A stretch of 64,000 bases of DNA from Methylobacterium organophilum (GCF_022179465.1 NZ_BPQV01000004.1:1-64000); one strand, 5' to 3'; counted from the first letter of the stretch, positions 54,733 to 64,000 are shown. Translations and numbers: made by a program. Notes: generated from the letters alone by a model not told the origin.

Positions 54733-54766
54733 GGGCCGCCTCCGCGAGGGGGCGGCCCTTTCGTTT
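54733..54766 (+). terminator. Rho-independent terminator after the DUF4167 gene
   Basis: GGGCCGCC and GGCGGCCC (54733-54740, 54751-54758) pair and are followed by TTTCGTTT, the same tail as in the terminator near 44211. Confidence 0.75.
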
Positions 54767-54885
54767 GCGCGGGACACGTTCCTTCCCGCGCGGATTCGGT
54801 CTAAACCGCCGCCGCCCCGCGCGGGCCAACCTCCCCGACACCCGCTTACCTGCCTCGTTCGCAGGAGTGAGCAAGGAGCACGACG

Positions 54886-56913
54886 ATGCCCATCCTGACC
54901 TTTCCCGACGGCAATGCCCGCAGCTACGACGCGGGGGTGACCGGCCGGACCGTGGTGGAGGGCATCGCCAAGTCGCTCGCCAAGCGCACCGTCGCCATGG
55001 CCCTCGACGGCACGGTGCACGACCTCGACGATCCGATCACCCGGGACGCGGCCATCGAGTTCCTCGGCCGCGACGACCCGCGCGCCCTCGAGCTGATCCG
55101 CCACGATTGCGCGCACGTGCTGGCGGAGGCCGTGCAGGCGCTCTGGCCCGGCACGCAGGTGACGATCGGCCCGGTGATCGAGAACGGGTTCTATTACGAC
55201 TTCGCCCGGGACGAGCCCTTCACGCCGGAGGACTTCCCGGCGATCGAGGCGAAGATGCGCGAGATCATCGCCCGCGACGCCCCCTTCACCAAGGAGGTCT
55301 GGGCGCGCGACGACGTGCGCCGGCTCTTCGCCGACAAGGGCGAGGCCTACAAGGTCGAGCTCGTCGACGCGATTCCCGCGGGCGAGGATCTGAAGATCTA
55401 CCGCCAGGGCGACTGGTTCGACCTCTGCCGCGGCCCGCACATGACCTCCACGGGCAAGGTCGGCACGGCCTTCAAGCTGATGAAGGTCGCCGGCGCCTAT
55501 TGGCGGGGCGATGCCAACAACCCGATGCTGACCCGCATCTACGGCACGGCCTGGGCCACGAAGGAGGACCTCGACGCCTATCTCCACCGCCTGGAGGAGG
55601 CCGAGCGCCGCGACCACCGCCGGCTCGGCCGGGAGATGGACCTGTTCCACTTCCAGGAGGAGGGGCCGGGCGTCGTCTTCTGGCACGCCAAGGGCTGGAG
55701 CGTGTTCCAGAACCTGATCGCCTATATGCGCCGGCGCCTGAAGGGCGACTATGCCGAGGTGAATGCGCCGCAGATCCTCGACAAGGCCCTGTGGGAGACC
55801 TCGGGCCATTGGGGCTGGTACCGCGAGAACATGTTCGCGGCCCAGTCGGCCGGCGAGGAGGCCGAGGACAAACGCGTCTTCGCCCTCAAGCCGATGAACT
55901 GCCCGGGCCACGTGCAGATCTTCAAGCATGGTCTGAAGTCCTACCGCGATCTTCCTCTGCGCATGGCGGAATTCGGCGCGGTCCACCGCTACGAGCCGTC
56001 GGGCGCCATGCACGGGCTGATGCGGGTGCGCGGCTTCACCCAGGACGACGCGCACATCTTCTGCACCGAGGACCAGCTCGCCGAGGAATGCCTGAAGATC
56101 AACGACCTGATCCTCTCGACCTACAGCGATTTCGGCTTCGACGAGATCCTGGTGAAGCTCTCGACGCGGCCCGAGAAGCGCGTCGGCTCGGACGCCCTGT
56201 GGGACCACGCGGAAGACGTGATGACCCGCGTCCTCGCCCAGATCGAGGAGCAGTCCGGCGGACGCATCAAGACCGCGATCAATCCCGGCGAGGGCGCCTT
56301 CTACGGCCCGAAATTCGAGTACGTGCTGCGCGACGCCATCGGCCGCGACTGGCAATGCGGCACCACGCAGGTCGATTTCAACCTGCCGGAGCGGTTCGGC
56401 GCCTTCTATGTCGATGCCGACAGCCAGAAGAAGCCGCCGGTGATGGTCCACCGCGCCATCTGCGGCTCGATGGAGCGCTTCACCGGCATCCTGATCGAGC
56501 ATTTCGCCGGGCATTTCCCGCTCTGGCTGGCGCCGGTCCAGGTGGTGGTCGCCACCATCACCCACGAGGCGGACGACTACGCCCGCGAGGTGGTGCGCAC
56601 GCTGGAACGCGCCGGCCTGCGGGTCGAGGCGGACCTGCGCAACGAGAAGATCAATTACAAGGTCCGCGAGCATTCGCTGGCCAAGGTGCCGGTGCTGCTG
56701 GCGCTCGGCCGCCGCGAGGCGGAGGAGCGCACGGTCTCGATCCGCCGCCTCGGCAGCCAGAAGACCACGACCCTGTCCCTCACGGCGGCCCGCGACGCCT
56801 TCGTGGAGGAGGCGACCTCCCCGGATCTGCGCCGGGCGGAGGCGATCCTCGACGCCGTGCCCTCCGAGGAGGCGGTGCTCGATTCCCATCACGGGGAGCA
56901 CGCCGCGCCCTGA
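54886..56913 (+). CDS. thrS: Threonyl-tRNA synthetase
   Basis: A 675-aa class II synthetase. The TGS domain covers about residues 1-62, the editing domain about 63-225 ([17 protein letters not shown] with its H-x3-H site), and the catalytic core has the zinc Cys in [25 protein letters not shown] and the FYGPKFEY region. The C-terminal anticodon domain (about 580-670) has [23 protein letters not shown] precedes the ATG. Convergent with the MocR gene at 16 bp. Confidence 0.98.
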   Translation: MPILTFPDGNARSYDAGVTGRTVVEGIAKSLAKRTVAMALDGTVHDLDDPITRDAAIEFLGRDDPRALELIRHDCAHVLAEAVQALWPGTQVTIGPVIENGFYYDFARDEPFTPEDFPAIEAKMREIIARDAPFTKEVWARDDVRRLFADKGEAYKVELVDAIPAGEDLKIYRQGDWFDLCRGPHMTSTGKVGTAFKLMKVAGAYWRGDANNPMLTRIYGTAWATKEDLDAYLHRLEEAERRDHRRLGREMDLFHFQEEGPGVVFWHAKGWSVFQNLIAYMRRRLKGDYAEVNAPQILDKALWETSGHWGWYRENMFAAQSAGEEAEDKRVFALKPMNCPGHVQIFKHGLKSYRDLPLRMAEFGAVHRYEPSGAMHGLMRVRGFTQDDAHIFCTEDQLAEECLKINDLILSTYSDFGFDEILVKLSTRPEKRVGSDALWDHAEDVMTRVLAQIEEQSGGRIKTAINPGEGAFYGPKFEYVLRDAIGRDWQCGTTQVDFNLPERFGAFYVDADSQKKPPVMVHRAICGSMERFTGILIEHFAGHFPLWLAPVQVVVATITHEADDYAREVVRTLERAGLRVEADLRNEKINYKVREHSLAKVPVLLALGRREAEERTVSIRRLGSQKTTTLSLTAARDAFVEEATSPDLRRAEAILDAVPSEEAVLDSHHGEHAAP

Positions 56914-56929
56914 GGCGGGGTTCGGTCGA

Positions 56930-58414
56930 TCAGACTTCGTCTCCTATCCCCCGCGTGGAGATAGGAGCGGACCGGCTCGACCCGTTCCGATCAGCCGGGC
57001 CTCCCCCCGCCATCGCCCGCTCCAACTCGGAAAACACCCGCGGGTCGGCGCATTGGGCCACGTTGAAGCGCAGGTGGTCGGCCGCGCCCTGGCTCAGGCT
57101 GAACACGTTGCCCGGCGCCAGCACCACACCGCGGGCGAGGGCCCGGCGGGAGATCGCGGCGGCGTCGAGCCCCTCCGGCAGCTTCGCCCAGACGAACATG
57201 CCGGCCTTCGGCACCAGGGGCACGCTGAGGCCCGCTTCCGTGAGGCGGGCCACGGCCCGGCCGCGGGCCTCGGCCAGCCGCGCCCGGATCGCGTCGAGAT
57301 GGTGCCGGTAATGGCCGTCGGCGAGGAAGCGGTGGATCAGGGCGGCGTTGAGCCGTCCGCTGCTGAGGCTCACCGCGAGCTTGAGATCGACGAGCCGCTC
57401 GACCCAGTCCGGCCGCAGGGCGATCACGCCGATGCGGGCCGCGGCCGAGAGCGTCTTCGAGAAGCCGCCGATATGGATCACCCGTTCCAGCCCGTCGAAG
57501 CCGGCGAGCCGCGGCCCCGGCTCGGTCTCGAAATCGGCATAGACGTCGTCCTCGACGATCAGGGTGTCGTGGGCCTCGGCGAGCTTGAGGACGCGATGGA
57601 CCGCCGCCGGGGTCAGGGAGGCGCCGGTCGGGTTATGGAGGCCGGAATTGGTCAGGTAGAAGCGCGGGCGATGCGCGGCCAGCGTCTGTTCCAGGGCGGC
57701 GAGATCCGGCCCACCCGCCCCGAAGGGCACGCCCACCACCTTGACCCGATGCGCCCGCAACAGGGCGTGGAAGTTGAAGTAGCAGGGATCGTCCACCAGC
57801 ACGGTGTCGCCGGGATCGAGCAGGAAGCGGCCGATCAGGTCGAGGGCCTGCGTCGTCGAATCGGTGAGCACGATCTGGTCGGGATGGGCCGGGATGCCCC
57901 GCTCGGACAGGCGCAGCGCCAGGTGCTGGCGCAGGGGCGGAAGACCCTGGGGCGCGTCGTAATCGGTCAGGCCCGAGCCGCGCTCGCGGCCGACCTGGCG
58001 CAGGGCCCGGCGCAGATCCGCGTCGGGCATCCAGTCCGGGGGCAGCCAGCCGCAGCCGGGCTTCAGCATCGCGGCGCCCGCCTCCAGGGATTGCCGGGCG
58101 ATCCAGAGCGGATCGACCTCCCGGTCGAGGCGCGGCCCGATCGAGGCGAGGCAGAGCGGCTGCGCCCGGCTCGCCACATAGAAGCCGGAGCCGGGGCGCG
58201 AGACGATGCTGCCCTGGGCGAGCAGGCGGTCATAGGCCTCGACCACGGTGGATTTCGAGACGCCCATGCTCTCGGCCAGGCCCCGGATCGAGGGCAGCTT
58301 GGCGCCGGGCGAGAGGGCGCGCCCGCTGATGCGGGCCTCGATGGCGGCCATCACCGCCTCGACGCGGGTGAGGCCCTCCTCCGGCCGCAGGCGCTCCGGG
58401 ATCGGCTGGTCCAT
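56930..58414 (-). CDS. MocR-type (GntR/aminotransferase) transcriptional regulator
   Basis: A 494-aa chimera. Residues 10-75 are a GntR winged helix (LSPGAKLPSIRGLAESMGVS, STVVEAYDRLLAQGSIVSR). The rest (about 100-480) is a fold-type I aminotransferase domain, with VLVDDPCYFNFHALLRAHR, YLTNSGLHNPTGASLT, LIVEDDVYADFE and the PLP-lysine in IGGFSKTLSAAARIG. Such regulators often control a neighbouring gene in response to PLP or an amino compound. ATG 58414 starts at the domain. A 41-aa ORF and an EamA exporter are divergent, making the exporter the likely target. Confidence 0.9.
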   Translation of the reverse strand: MDQPIPERLRPEEGLTRVEAVMAAIEARISGRALSPGAKLPSIRGLAESMGVSKSTVVEAYDRLLAQGSIVSRPGSGFYVASRAQPLCLASIGPRLDREVDPLWIARQSLEAGAAMLKPGCGWLPPDWMPDADLRRALRQVGRERGSGLTDYDAPQGLPPLRQHLALRLSERGIPAHPDQIVLTDSTTQALDLIGRFLLDPGDTVLVDDPCYFNFHALLRAHRVKVVGVPFGAGGPDLAALEQTLAAHRPRFYLTNSGLHNPTGASLTPAAVHRVLKLAEAHDTLIVEDDVYADFETEPGPRLAGFDGLERVIHIGGFSKTLSAAARIGVIALRPDWVERLVDLKLAVSLSSGRLNAALIHRFLADGHYRHHLDAIRARLAEARGRAVARLTEAGLSVPLVPKAGMFVWAKLPEGLDAAAISRRALARGVVLAPGNVFSLSQGAADHLRFNVAQCADPRVFSELERAMAGGGPADRNGSSRSAPISTRGIGDEV

Positions 58415-58429
58415 GGCGGGGCTCCGACT

Positions 58430-58470
58430 GTACTGGTTCTCGTCCCGGACAGTTCGGCGAAATCGTACTG
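58430..58470. promoter_or_regulatory. Direct GTACTG repeats between MocR gene and exporter
   Basis: GTACTG occurs at 58430-58435 and 58465-58470, 35 bp apart in the same direction, in the 123-bp divergent spacer. Direct repeats of this kind are known MocR binding sites. The motif is short, so chance is possible. Confidence 0.35.
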
Positions 58471-58537
58471 CAACCGTCCCTGTCGTGAAAGCCGCCGCCG
58501 CGGGAGGATGCGGCCAGCATCGAGACGGAGCGGACCC

Positions 58538-58663
58538 ATGCGCAGGACGGAGCACATCGAACGGAACGGAAGGACGGGGTGGCTCGCCCGCCGCCTCAGC
58601 GACGCGGCGATCGTCGCCGCGGGCCTCGGCCTCGCCCTGCCGCTGATCCTGCCCTTCGCCTGA
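58538..58663 (+). CDS. 41-aa membrane mini-protein coupled to the exporter gene
   Basis: The ORF encodes a basic start (MRRTEHIERNGRTGWLARRL) and one hydrophobic helix (AAIVAAGLGLALPLILPFA) that ends the protein. Its TGA shares a base with the ATG of the exporter (TGATG), a classic translational coupling. GACGGAGCGG stands before its ATG. Whether it acts as a protein or only as a leader ORF cannot be told. I recognise no family. Confidence 0.5.
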   Translation: MRRTEHIERNGRTGWLARRLSDAAIVAAGLGLALPLILPFA

Positions 58664-59598
58664 TGCGGGGGCTGGCGGCGGCCACGCCCGTGCTGACCCG
58701 CGACGTCGAGACCGGCCTCGGCCCCTGGCGCGACGGTCTCGCCGGAATCGCGATCTTCAGCGGCTCGCTCGTCGCCACGCGGCTGGCGCTCGGCGGCTTC
58801 GAAGCCTTCTTCCTCACCGCGGCCCGGGCGGCGCTCGCGGGGCTGGCGGCCGGCCTCGCTTTGGCGGCGGCCGACCGGCGCCGGCCCCGGGCCGGCGACC
58901 TCGCGTCGCTCGCCCTCGTGGCGCTCGGCGTGGTGATCGGCTTTCCCTTCCTCACGGCGCTCGCCCTGCAGCGGGTCGGGGCGGCCCATGCCACGGTCTT
59001 CGTCGGCCTGCTGCCGCTGGCCACCGCCCTGTTCGGGGCCCTGCGCGCGGGCGAGCGGCCGGGAAGGCGCTTCTGGCTGTTCTCCCTGCTCGGCAGCGCC
59101 GTCACCGTGGCCTTCGCGGCCCGCGGCCTCGGCACCGCGTCGCTGGCCGGGGACGGTCTGATGCTCGCGGCCATTCTGGTCTGCGGGCTCGGCTATGCCG
59201 AGGGCGGGCGGCTGGCCCGGCGCCTCGGCGGCTGGCAGGTCATCGCCTGGGCGCTGGTGCTGTCCCTGCCGCTCAGCCTGCCGCTGATGATGCTGTGGTG
59301 GCCGGCCGCCCCCGCCGAAGCGCCGGCCTCGGCGCTCCTCGGCCTCGCCTATGTCGCCCTGTTCAGCATGCTGATCGGCTTCGTGTTCTGGTACCGGGCG
59401 CTGGCGCGGGGCGGCATCGCCGCGATCGGTCAGTTGCAGCTGCTCCAGCCCTTCCTCGGGCTCGTCGCGGCCGCCCTGATCCTCGGAGAGCGGCTCGAAC
59501 CGGCGATGTTCGCCGCGGCGGCCGCCGTCGTCGCCTGCGTCGCCGCGGCACGGCGGAGCGCGCTCAGCCCTGCACGCAATTCGCCCGATAGAGGCTGA
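58663..59598 (+). CDS. EamA/DMT-family exporter
   Basis: A 311-aa inner-membrane protein with about ten helices in two EamA repeats (about 20-150 and 165-300); FLTALALQRVGAAHATVFVG and FWYRALARGGIAAIGQLQLL, PFLGLVAAALILGERL are the matching repeat ends. DMT members usually export amino acids or other metabolites. The MocR gene divergent to it suggests an amine or amino-acid-related substrate. Its last 35 bp overlap the end of the convergent secreted-protein gene. Confidence 0.9.
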   Translation: MRGLAAATPVLTRDVETGLGPWRDGLAGIAIFSGSLVATRLALGGFEAFFLTAARAALAGLAAGLALAAADRRRPRAGDLASLALVALGVVIGFPFLTALALQRVGAAHATVFVGLLPLATALFGALRAGERPGRRFWLFSLLGSAVTVAFAARGLGTASLAGDGLMLAAILVCGLGYAEGGRLARRLGGWQVIAWALVLSLPLSLPLMMLWWPAAPAEAPASALLGLAYVALFSMLIGFVFWYRALARGGIAAIGQLQLLQPFLGLVAAALILGERLEPAMFAAAAAVVACVAAARRSALSPARNSPDRG

Positions 59599-59983
59599 GG
59601 GCGCGCTCCATCGCCCGGTACTGGTCGGGGCTCGCCGGGTTGCGCAGCTCCGGCCCCTCGGGCAGCAGCCCGGCGAAGCCCGCCGCCAGGTCGGCCACGA
59701 AGCCGCGATCGCCCGTATAGGTGCCCATGCGGTTGGGCCGGTCGATCGCCCCGCACAGGGCACCCGCCCGGCCCCGCCGCAGGCCGGAGACGCGGCCGGC
59801 CTCGCCCCTGGGCAGGGCCCTGCCGATCAGGGCGAGCACCGCGCCGGCGGTCTCGGCGCCGAGCGCCGCCTCGGAGCCGTCGGTCACGCTCTGGGCGCGG
59901 GACGCGGGCGCCGCGGCGAGGAGGAGCAGGAGGGCCAGCCCGCCGCGCCGGCCCCTGGCCGTCGCTCTCATGACCGCTCTCAT
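59564..59983 (-). CDS. Small secreted protein of unknown function
   Basis: A 139-aa protein with a signal peptide (GGLALLLLLAAAPASRA). The mature part has two Cys (GALCGAID, RANCVQG) that may form a disulfide, and no known domain. ATG 59983 overlaps the upstream stop (ATGA); a second ATG four codons on also fits. It is surely co-expressed with the gene at 59980-60948. Confidence 0.6.
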   Translation of the reverse strand: MRAVMRATARGRRGGLALLLLLAAAPASRAQSVTDGSEAALGAETAGAVLALIGRALPRGEAGRVSGLRRGRAGALCGAIDRPNRMGTYTGDRGFVADLAAGFAGLLPEGPELRNPASPDQYRAMERALSLYRANCVQG

Positions 59984-60948
59984 GATCCCTTGGCCACCAC
60001 CTCGATGTCCCGGTCCATGCCGCTCTCGACCTTGAACTCGCGGGTATAGACCTGCCCGTCATGGCGGGCGATCAGCACGTAGTCGCCCTCCGCCAGCGTC
60101 ACGGAGGGGAAGGCGCCGATCGCCTCGCGGATGGTGTCGCCACCCGGCGTCAGCACGCTGAAGGCGGTGCCGGCGAAGGCCTCCGCGCCCGGCGCGGCCA
60201 CGAGCTTGAGGGTCACGGTGGCGGCGCGGTGGTTCAGGGTCGCGTCGGTGACCTTGCCGTTCTCGACCCGGAGATCCGCCCGCTGGATCGCGTTCGATTC
60301 CCCGTAGGTGGAGACGACGTGGTAAGTGCCCTCCGGCAGGCGCACCAGCTCGCCCGCCTTCACGCCCTCGCGCACGAGCCGGCCCTCCATGTTGGTGCCG
60401 ATGGGCACGAAGACCGAGAAGGCGATCTGGGCCGGCGGGATCTTCTGGTCGCCGACCGCGCCGTAGAGCTTGAGCGCCCCGGCGCTGACCCGCAGCTGCT
60501 CGCTCACCGGCGTGCCGGAGAGGGCGACGCGCTTGGTGGCGCTGGCATAGCCGTAGGTCACCGTGGCGAGATAGGCGCCGGGGGGCAGGTGGAAGGTGGG
60601 GTTCGCCTCGTTCGAGCGGGCGACCACCGCCGGCCGGCCGTCGTCGCCGCGATCCTCGAAGACGCGCCAGGCCAATCCGGAACGGATCGGCTGGCCGCTG
60701 CCGGAGAAGACCGAGGAGAGGTAGAGGTCGGTGGCGTTCTCCGCCGGGGTCGGCGGCAGGTTTGGCCCCGTCACGGAGGGGGTGGGCAGGGCGGGGCCGA
60801 TCGGCGTCGAGACCTGGCCGGAGAAGGGGTCCGGCGGCTGCGCGGCGGCGGGAAGGCCCGCGGCGGCGAGCCCTAGAACGGCCAAGGAAACGGCCAAGGG
60901 AACGGCCCGCAGGCCGGTCGAGCCCCCGGCGGTGACAGCCCTCGTCAT
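59980..60948 (-). CDS. Secreted repeat protein with beta-sandwich units, function unknown
   Basis: A 322-aa protein. ATG 60948, behind GCGAGGACC, opens a signal peptide (AVPLAVSLAVLGLAAAGLPAAA). After a Pro-rich stretch come repeated units of about 75 residues with endings such as LPPGAYLATVTYGYASATKR, LPEGTYHVVSTYGESNAIQR and LAEGDYVLIARHDGQVYTRE. This LPxGxY-x-V pattern is common in beta-sandwich repeats of surface or periplasmic proteins. It forms an operon with the next gene. No enzymatic site is seen. Confidence 0.75.
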   Translation of the reverse strand: MTRAVTAGGSTGLRAVPLAVSLAVLGLAAAGLPAAAQPPDPFSGQVSTPIGPALPTPSVTGPNLPPTPAENATDLYLSSVFSGSGQPIRSGLAWRVFEDRGDDGRPAVVARSNEANPTFHLPPGAYLATVTYGYASATKRVALSGTPVSEQLRVSAGALKLYGAVGDQKIPPAQIAFSVFVPIGTNMEGRLVREGVKAGELVRLPEGTYHVVSTYGESNAIQRADLRVENGKVTDATLNHRAATVTLKLVAAPGAEAFAGTAFSVLTPGGDTIREAIGAFPSVTLAEGDYVLIARHDGQVYTREFKVESGMDRDIEVVAKGS

Positions 60949-61121
60949 GGTCCTCGCGCCTCGCCTTGCCGCACGCTGCGGCCCTACGGCCGCCGCTCCG
61001 GCCTTGCAACCGGAGCGTGGCGGCGGCATGGCCGAAGGCGGGGGCATGATCGCGGATCGTCGCATCTCGTGGCATCCGCGTCCATCGGACGCCTCCCTCG
61101 TCCGCCGCGCACGGGTGATTC

Positions 61122-61685
61122 ATGACCGAGACCCTCGACCTGCTCCGCCGCCGCCGCTCGGTGCCGCCCCCGCTCCTCGAAGGGGAGGGCCCCTCCCGCG
61201 AGACCCTCGACGGCCTCCTCGCCATCGCCGCCCGCGTGCCCGACCACGGCAAGCTCGCCCCCTGGCGCTTCCTCGTGATCGAGGGCGAGGCCCGCCACCG
61301 CATCGGCGCGCAGCTGGCGGCGATCCACGCGGCGGACTTCCCGCAGGCCGACCCGGCCCGGCTCGACCAGGAGCGCAAGCGCCTCGCCCATGCCCCCGTG
61401 GTGGTCGCCGTGGTCTCCCGGGCGGGCCCGCATGTGAAGATCCCGGAATGGGAGCAGGTGCTCTCGGCGGGCGCGGTCTGCATGAACCTCGTCGTCGCGG
61501 CCAATGCGGCGGGCTATGCCACCTCCTGGCTCACCGAGTGGTTCGCCTATGACCGGCGGGTGCTCGACGCGCTGGGCCTCGGACCCTCGGAAAAGATCGC
61601 GGGCTTCATCCATATCGGGCATCCGCGGGAGATCCCGAGCGACCGGCCCCGCCCGGACCTCGCCGAGATCGTCACCCGGCTCTGA
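61122..61685 (+). CDS. Nitroreductase-family protein
   Basis: A 187-aa FMN enzyme, compact type related to YdjA. LLRRRRSVPPPLL binds FMN phosphate, VPDHGKLAPWRFLVIEG and the PEWEQVLSAGAVCMNLVVAA segment build the active site, and IHIGHPREIPSDRPRPDL closes it. It would reduce nitro or enone substrates with NAD(P)H. A flavin reductase-family gene follows 21 bp on, a plausible partner. Confidence 0.92.
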   Translation: MTETLDLLRRRRSVPPPLLEGEGPSRETLDGLLAIAARVPDHGKLAPWRFLVIEGEARHRIGAQLAAIHAADFPQADPARLDQERKRLAHAPVVVAVVSRAGPHVKIPEWEQVLSAGAVCMNLVVAANAAGYATSWLTEWFAYDRRVLDALGLGPSEKIAGFIHIGHPREIPSDRPRPDLAEIVTRL

Positions 61686-61706
61686 CGTCATGAAGAGGGC
61701 GGCCCG

Positions 61707-62315
61707 ATGCACTACGATCCCGAGACCCGCAGCCTGCCGCACAACCCGTTCAAGGCGATCGTCGCGCCCCGGCCGATCGGCTGGATCAGCGCCATGGACC
61801 GGCAGGGGCGGGTGAACCTCGCGCCCTATTCCTTCTTCAACGCCATCGCGGGCGATCCCGACATGGTCGCCTTCGGCTCCGCCGGCCGCAAGGATGCGAT
61901 GACCTTCGCGGAGGAGGGGGGCGAGTTCGTCTGCAGCCTCGCCACCCACGACCTGCGCGCGCAGGTGAACGCCACCTCCGCGCCCCTGGCCCGCGGCGAC
62001 AGCGAATTCGGCTTCGCCGGCCTCACCCCCGCTCCCTCGCGCAAGGTGCGCCCGCCCCGCGTGGCGGAATCGCCCGCGGCGATCGAGTGCAAATGGCTCC
62101 AGACCGTGCCGCTGGTGCCCCTGGGCGGCGGCGAGGCGGAAAACTTCCTGGTGATCGGGCAGGTGGTCAGCCTCTATGTCGACGACCGCTTCGTCGTCGA
62201 CGGCCGGGTCGATACCGGCGCCATGCGCCCGATCCTGCGGGCGGGCTATTTCGACTACTTCACCACGGAGCCGGAGAACCGCTTCGAACTGCGCCGGCCG
62301 AAGGGCGGCAGCTGA
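61707..62315 (+). CDS. Flavin reductase-like (DIM6/NTAB) protein
   Basis: A 202-aa FMN-binding split-barrel protein. PFKAIVAPRPIGWISAMDRQ, NLAPYSFFNAIAGDPDMVAF and GGEFVCSLATHDLRAQVNAT are typical of the DIM6/NTAB group of NAD(P)H:FMN reductases. It probably acts in the cytoplasm; the natural acceptor is not known. Same transcript as the nitroreductase gene. Confidence 0.9.
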   Translation: MHYDPETRSLPHNPFKAIVAPRPIGWISAMDRQGRVNLAPYSFFNAIAGDPDMVAFGSAGRKDAMTFAEEGGEFVCSLATHDLRAQVNATSAPLARGDSEFGFAGLTPAPSRKVRPPRVAESPAAIECKWLQTVPLVPLGGGEAENFLVIGQVVSLYVDDRFVVDGRVDTGAMRPILRAGYFDYFTTEPENRFELRRPKGGS

Positions 62316-62664
62316 CGGACGTCCCGCGTCCCGCCGATCCTGAAGGTCCGCGCCCTCCGGCCCTGGCCGCAGAAGGCGTCGCCCTCGCTCCCGCCGCAGC
62401 GCCCCACCGGGCAGGGGAGGCCCCAGGCGCGACCTCCGACATCTCAAGACTATCGCCCGAAGAGTCGGTCCGGCCTGGAGGGATCGTCTGCCGAGCGCGC
62501 TCTTCGCACAGCTGAACAGCCGGCCCAATCTCGCGACCCGACGCTATCACGAAATCTCGAGAACGGGTTTTTCCAGCGGCTTTTTCTGTTTTATCTCGTA
62601 AATAACTTAAGTCAATTTTCATAGTATGACCTGAAAGTTCCCTAAGAAAAATGGGGACAAAACG
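62316..62664. other. Intergenic region upstream of the chemoreceptor
   Basis: About 350 bp. The first half is GC-rich. From about 62565 the G+C falls sharply and stays low into the first 100 bp of the next gene. No gene is credible, and no flagellar sigma-28 promoter is obvious. Confidence 0.45.
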
Positions 62665-64000
62665 ATGTCACTACTCGCAAACCTCAAGCTTCTGATAAAA
62701 CTGTCTGCAGTTGTTGTTCTAATTGGTCTTGTAATTGGAGGTTGCGTCTGGTTCGCACAATCGCGAATGACCGAGATCGACGAGACCTACCGCTCGTTCA
62801 TCGAGCACGACGCCAAGGCCGTCGCCAATGCGCGCCGCGTGAACCGGCTCATGTTCGAGATGAATTACTGGATCTACCGCATCATCGGCGAGACGGAGGA
62901 GGTCCAGATCGAGGCGGCCAACGAAGGCTTCAAGGCAGCGGTCCCCACCCTGAGGACGGTGCTCGCCGAGTGGCAGGAGCGGGTCCCCCAATTTGCCGAC
63001 CGGATCAAGGCTCAGACCAAGCGCATCGACCTGTTCATCCAGGAGGCGACCGAGGTGCGCCGGCTCGGCACGGCCAATCGGAACGCCGAGGCCATCGCCC
63101 TCGTGCATCACGCCATCGACCCGATCTTCTCCACCATGGTGCAGGAGGGCAACCAACTCGGGGACGACATCCGCAAGGCCCTGGACAAGGGTTCGGCCGA
63201 GCTGACTGATCGCACCAATGCCACGCGCCACAGCCTGATCCTGTTCAGCGCACTCGGACTGGCCGCCGGGCTTGTCGCCGCGGCCTTCGTGACCGTCATC
63301 GGCATCACGCGCCCGCTCGGCAGGCTGGTGGAGGTCCTGCAGCGGATGTCCCGCGGCGAGATCGATGCCGCGATCCCCGAAGCCGCGCGCGGCGACGAGA
63401 TCGGTGCGGTCGGCCGGGCGGTGGAGGGCATCAAGGCCATGGTCGCCCGCAAGGCCGCCGAGGAGGCCGAGACGAAGCGGCGCACCGACGAGGCCGCCCA
63501 GGCCGAGCGCAAGCGCACGATGATCGAGCTCGCCGACGGCTTCGAGCGGGCCGTGGGCGGCATCGTCACCCGGGTGTCGTCCTCGGCCACCGAGCTGCAG
63601 GCGACCGCCAGCACCATGACCGCCACCGCGACCGAGACGGCCTCGCAATCCACCACCGTGGCCGCCGCCGCCGAGGAGGCCGCCTCCAACGTCCAGACCG
63701 TGGCCTCCGCCGCCGAGGAGCTGGGCTCCTCCGTGCAGGAGATCGGCCGGCAGGTCGCCGGCTCCGCCCGCCTCGCCCAGTCGGCCGTCGGCGCGGCCGA
63801 TCAGACCGCCGACCTCGTCCAGGCGCTGAGCCAGACCGCGGCCCGGATCGGCGACATGGTCGGCATGATCTCCTCGATCGCCGGGCAGACCAACCTCCTC
63901 GCCCTCAACGCCACCATCGAGGCGGCCCGCGCCGGGGAGGCGGGTCGCGGCTTCGCGGTGGTGGCCGCCGAGGTCAAGGAACTCGCCAACCAGACCGCGA
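62665..64000 (+). CDS. Methyl-accepting chemotaxis protein, cut by the window end
   Basis: At least 445 residues of a transmembrane chemoreceptor. The first helix (about 8-30: [17 protein letters not shown]) leads to a helical periplasmic domain of about 150 residues, a second helix near 190-215 ([17 protein letters not shown]), a HAMP domain ([15 protein letters not shown]) and the methyl-accepting signalling coil, which reaches the conserved tip region ([33 protein letters not shown]). The C-terminus lies beyond 64000. GGGGAC precedes ATG 62665. The first ~33 codons are AT-rich and use rare codons, unlike the rest. Confidence 0.93.
   Translation, partial: MSLLANLKLLIKLSAVVVLIGLVIGGCVWFAQSRMTEIDETYRSFIEHDAKAVANARRVNRLMFEMNYWIYRIIGETEEVQIEAANEGFKAAVPTLRTVLAEWQERVPQFADRIKAQTKRIDLFIQEATEVRRLGTANRNAEAIALVHHAIDPIFSTMVQEGNQLGDDIRKALDKGSAELTDRTNATRHSLILFSALGLAAGLVAAAFVTVIGITRPLGRLVEVLQRMSRGEIDAAIPEAARGDEIGAVGRAVEGIKAMVARKAAEEAETKRRTDEAAQAERKRTMIELADGFERAVGGIVTRVSSSATELQATASTMTATATETASQSTTVAAAAEEAASNVQTVASAAEELGSSVQEIGRQVAGSARLAQSAVGAADQTADLVQALSQTAARIGDMVGMISSIAGQTNLLALNATIEAARAGEAGRGFAVVAAEVKELANQTA

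Noticed and set aside
56941-56967. CTCCTATC/GATAGGAG hairpin between thrS and the MocR gene
   Set aside because: It lies inside the last codons of the MocR gene; it might help end thrS transcription, but there is no T-tract and the coding role explains it.

Overview
The window is about 70% G+C and reads as a chromosomal segment of an alphaproteobacterium, most likely Methylobacterium/Methylorubrum or a close relative. The case rests on DUF4167 and DUF2852 proteins, an NDUFA9-like protein, a SpoIIAA-like protein, very high GC3 and many GTG/TTG starts. The genus is an inference from gene content; no rRNA or tRNA gene is visible to confirm it.

Layout. (1) 56-901: an IS5-family insertion sequence flanked by CTAG, its transposase split over two frames at an A4G6 run. 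(2) 1704-12857, minus strand: one long operon for an alternative complex III (ActA-F plus a small extra membrane protein) followed directly by a caa3-type cytochrome c oxidase (CoxB, CoxA, CoxC, subunit IV). Quinol is oxidised by the Act complex and electrons pass through c hemes to the A2-type oxidase. Nearly every junction is a GTGA/ATGA overlap, so the subunits are probably made in a coupled way. (3) 13273-24530, minus strand: a surface-glycan island of lower and patchier G+C. It has gmd and rmd (GDP-6-deoxyhexose synthesis, probably GDP-D-rhamnose), a GT4 glycosyltransferase, a stand-alone two-repeat protein, and a giant protein of about 1725 aa with three glycosyltransferase modules and a repetitive beta-rich C-terminus. 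A broken GH15 glucoamylase fragment lies at the island's right edge. (4) 24890-37520: mixed housekeeping and accessory genes (SMP-30/gluconolactonase, SpoIIAA-like, priA, a decayed mazEF-type pair, MFS transporter, esterase, NDUFA9-like, cupin, cNMP-binding membrane protein, amine oxidase, Kelch protein, CysZ/EI24-like). (5) 37547-40597: glpD-glpK for glycerol 3-phosphate and glycerol use. (6) 40607-42126: a COG0523/ZigA-like zinc GTPase with a Zur-box-like site, overlapping a 100-aa Cys-containing protein. (7) 42335-56913: TetR regulator, a DUF4926/DUF6883-like fusion, DUF2852, ruvC, quinone oxidoreductase, PEBP, ubiG, lysC, ptsP, prfA-prmC, DUF4167 and thrS. (8) 56930-64000: a MocR regulator divergent from a tiny ORF plus an EamA exporter, a pair of secreted proteins, nitroreductase, flavin reductase, and the 5' part of a methyl-accepting chemotaxis protein running off the end.

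The least ordinary parts are the Act-caa3 supercluster, the giant triple-glycosyltransferase and its neighbour, the decayed toxin-antitoxin pair and glucoamylase remnant, the DUF4926/DUF6883 fusion, and several precise inverted repeats in promoter positions. No CRISPR array, phage module, rRNA or tRNA gene was seen.
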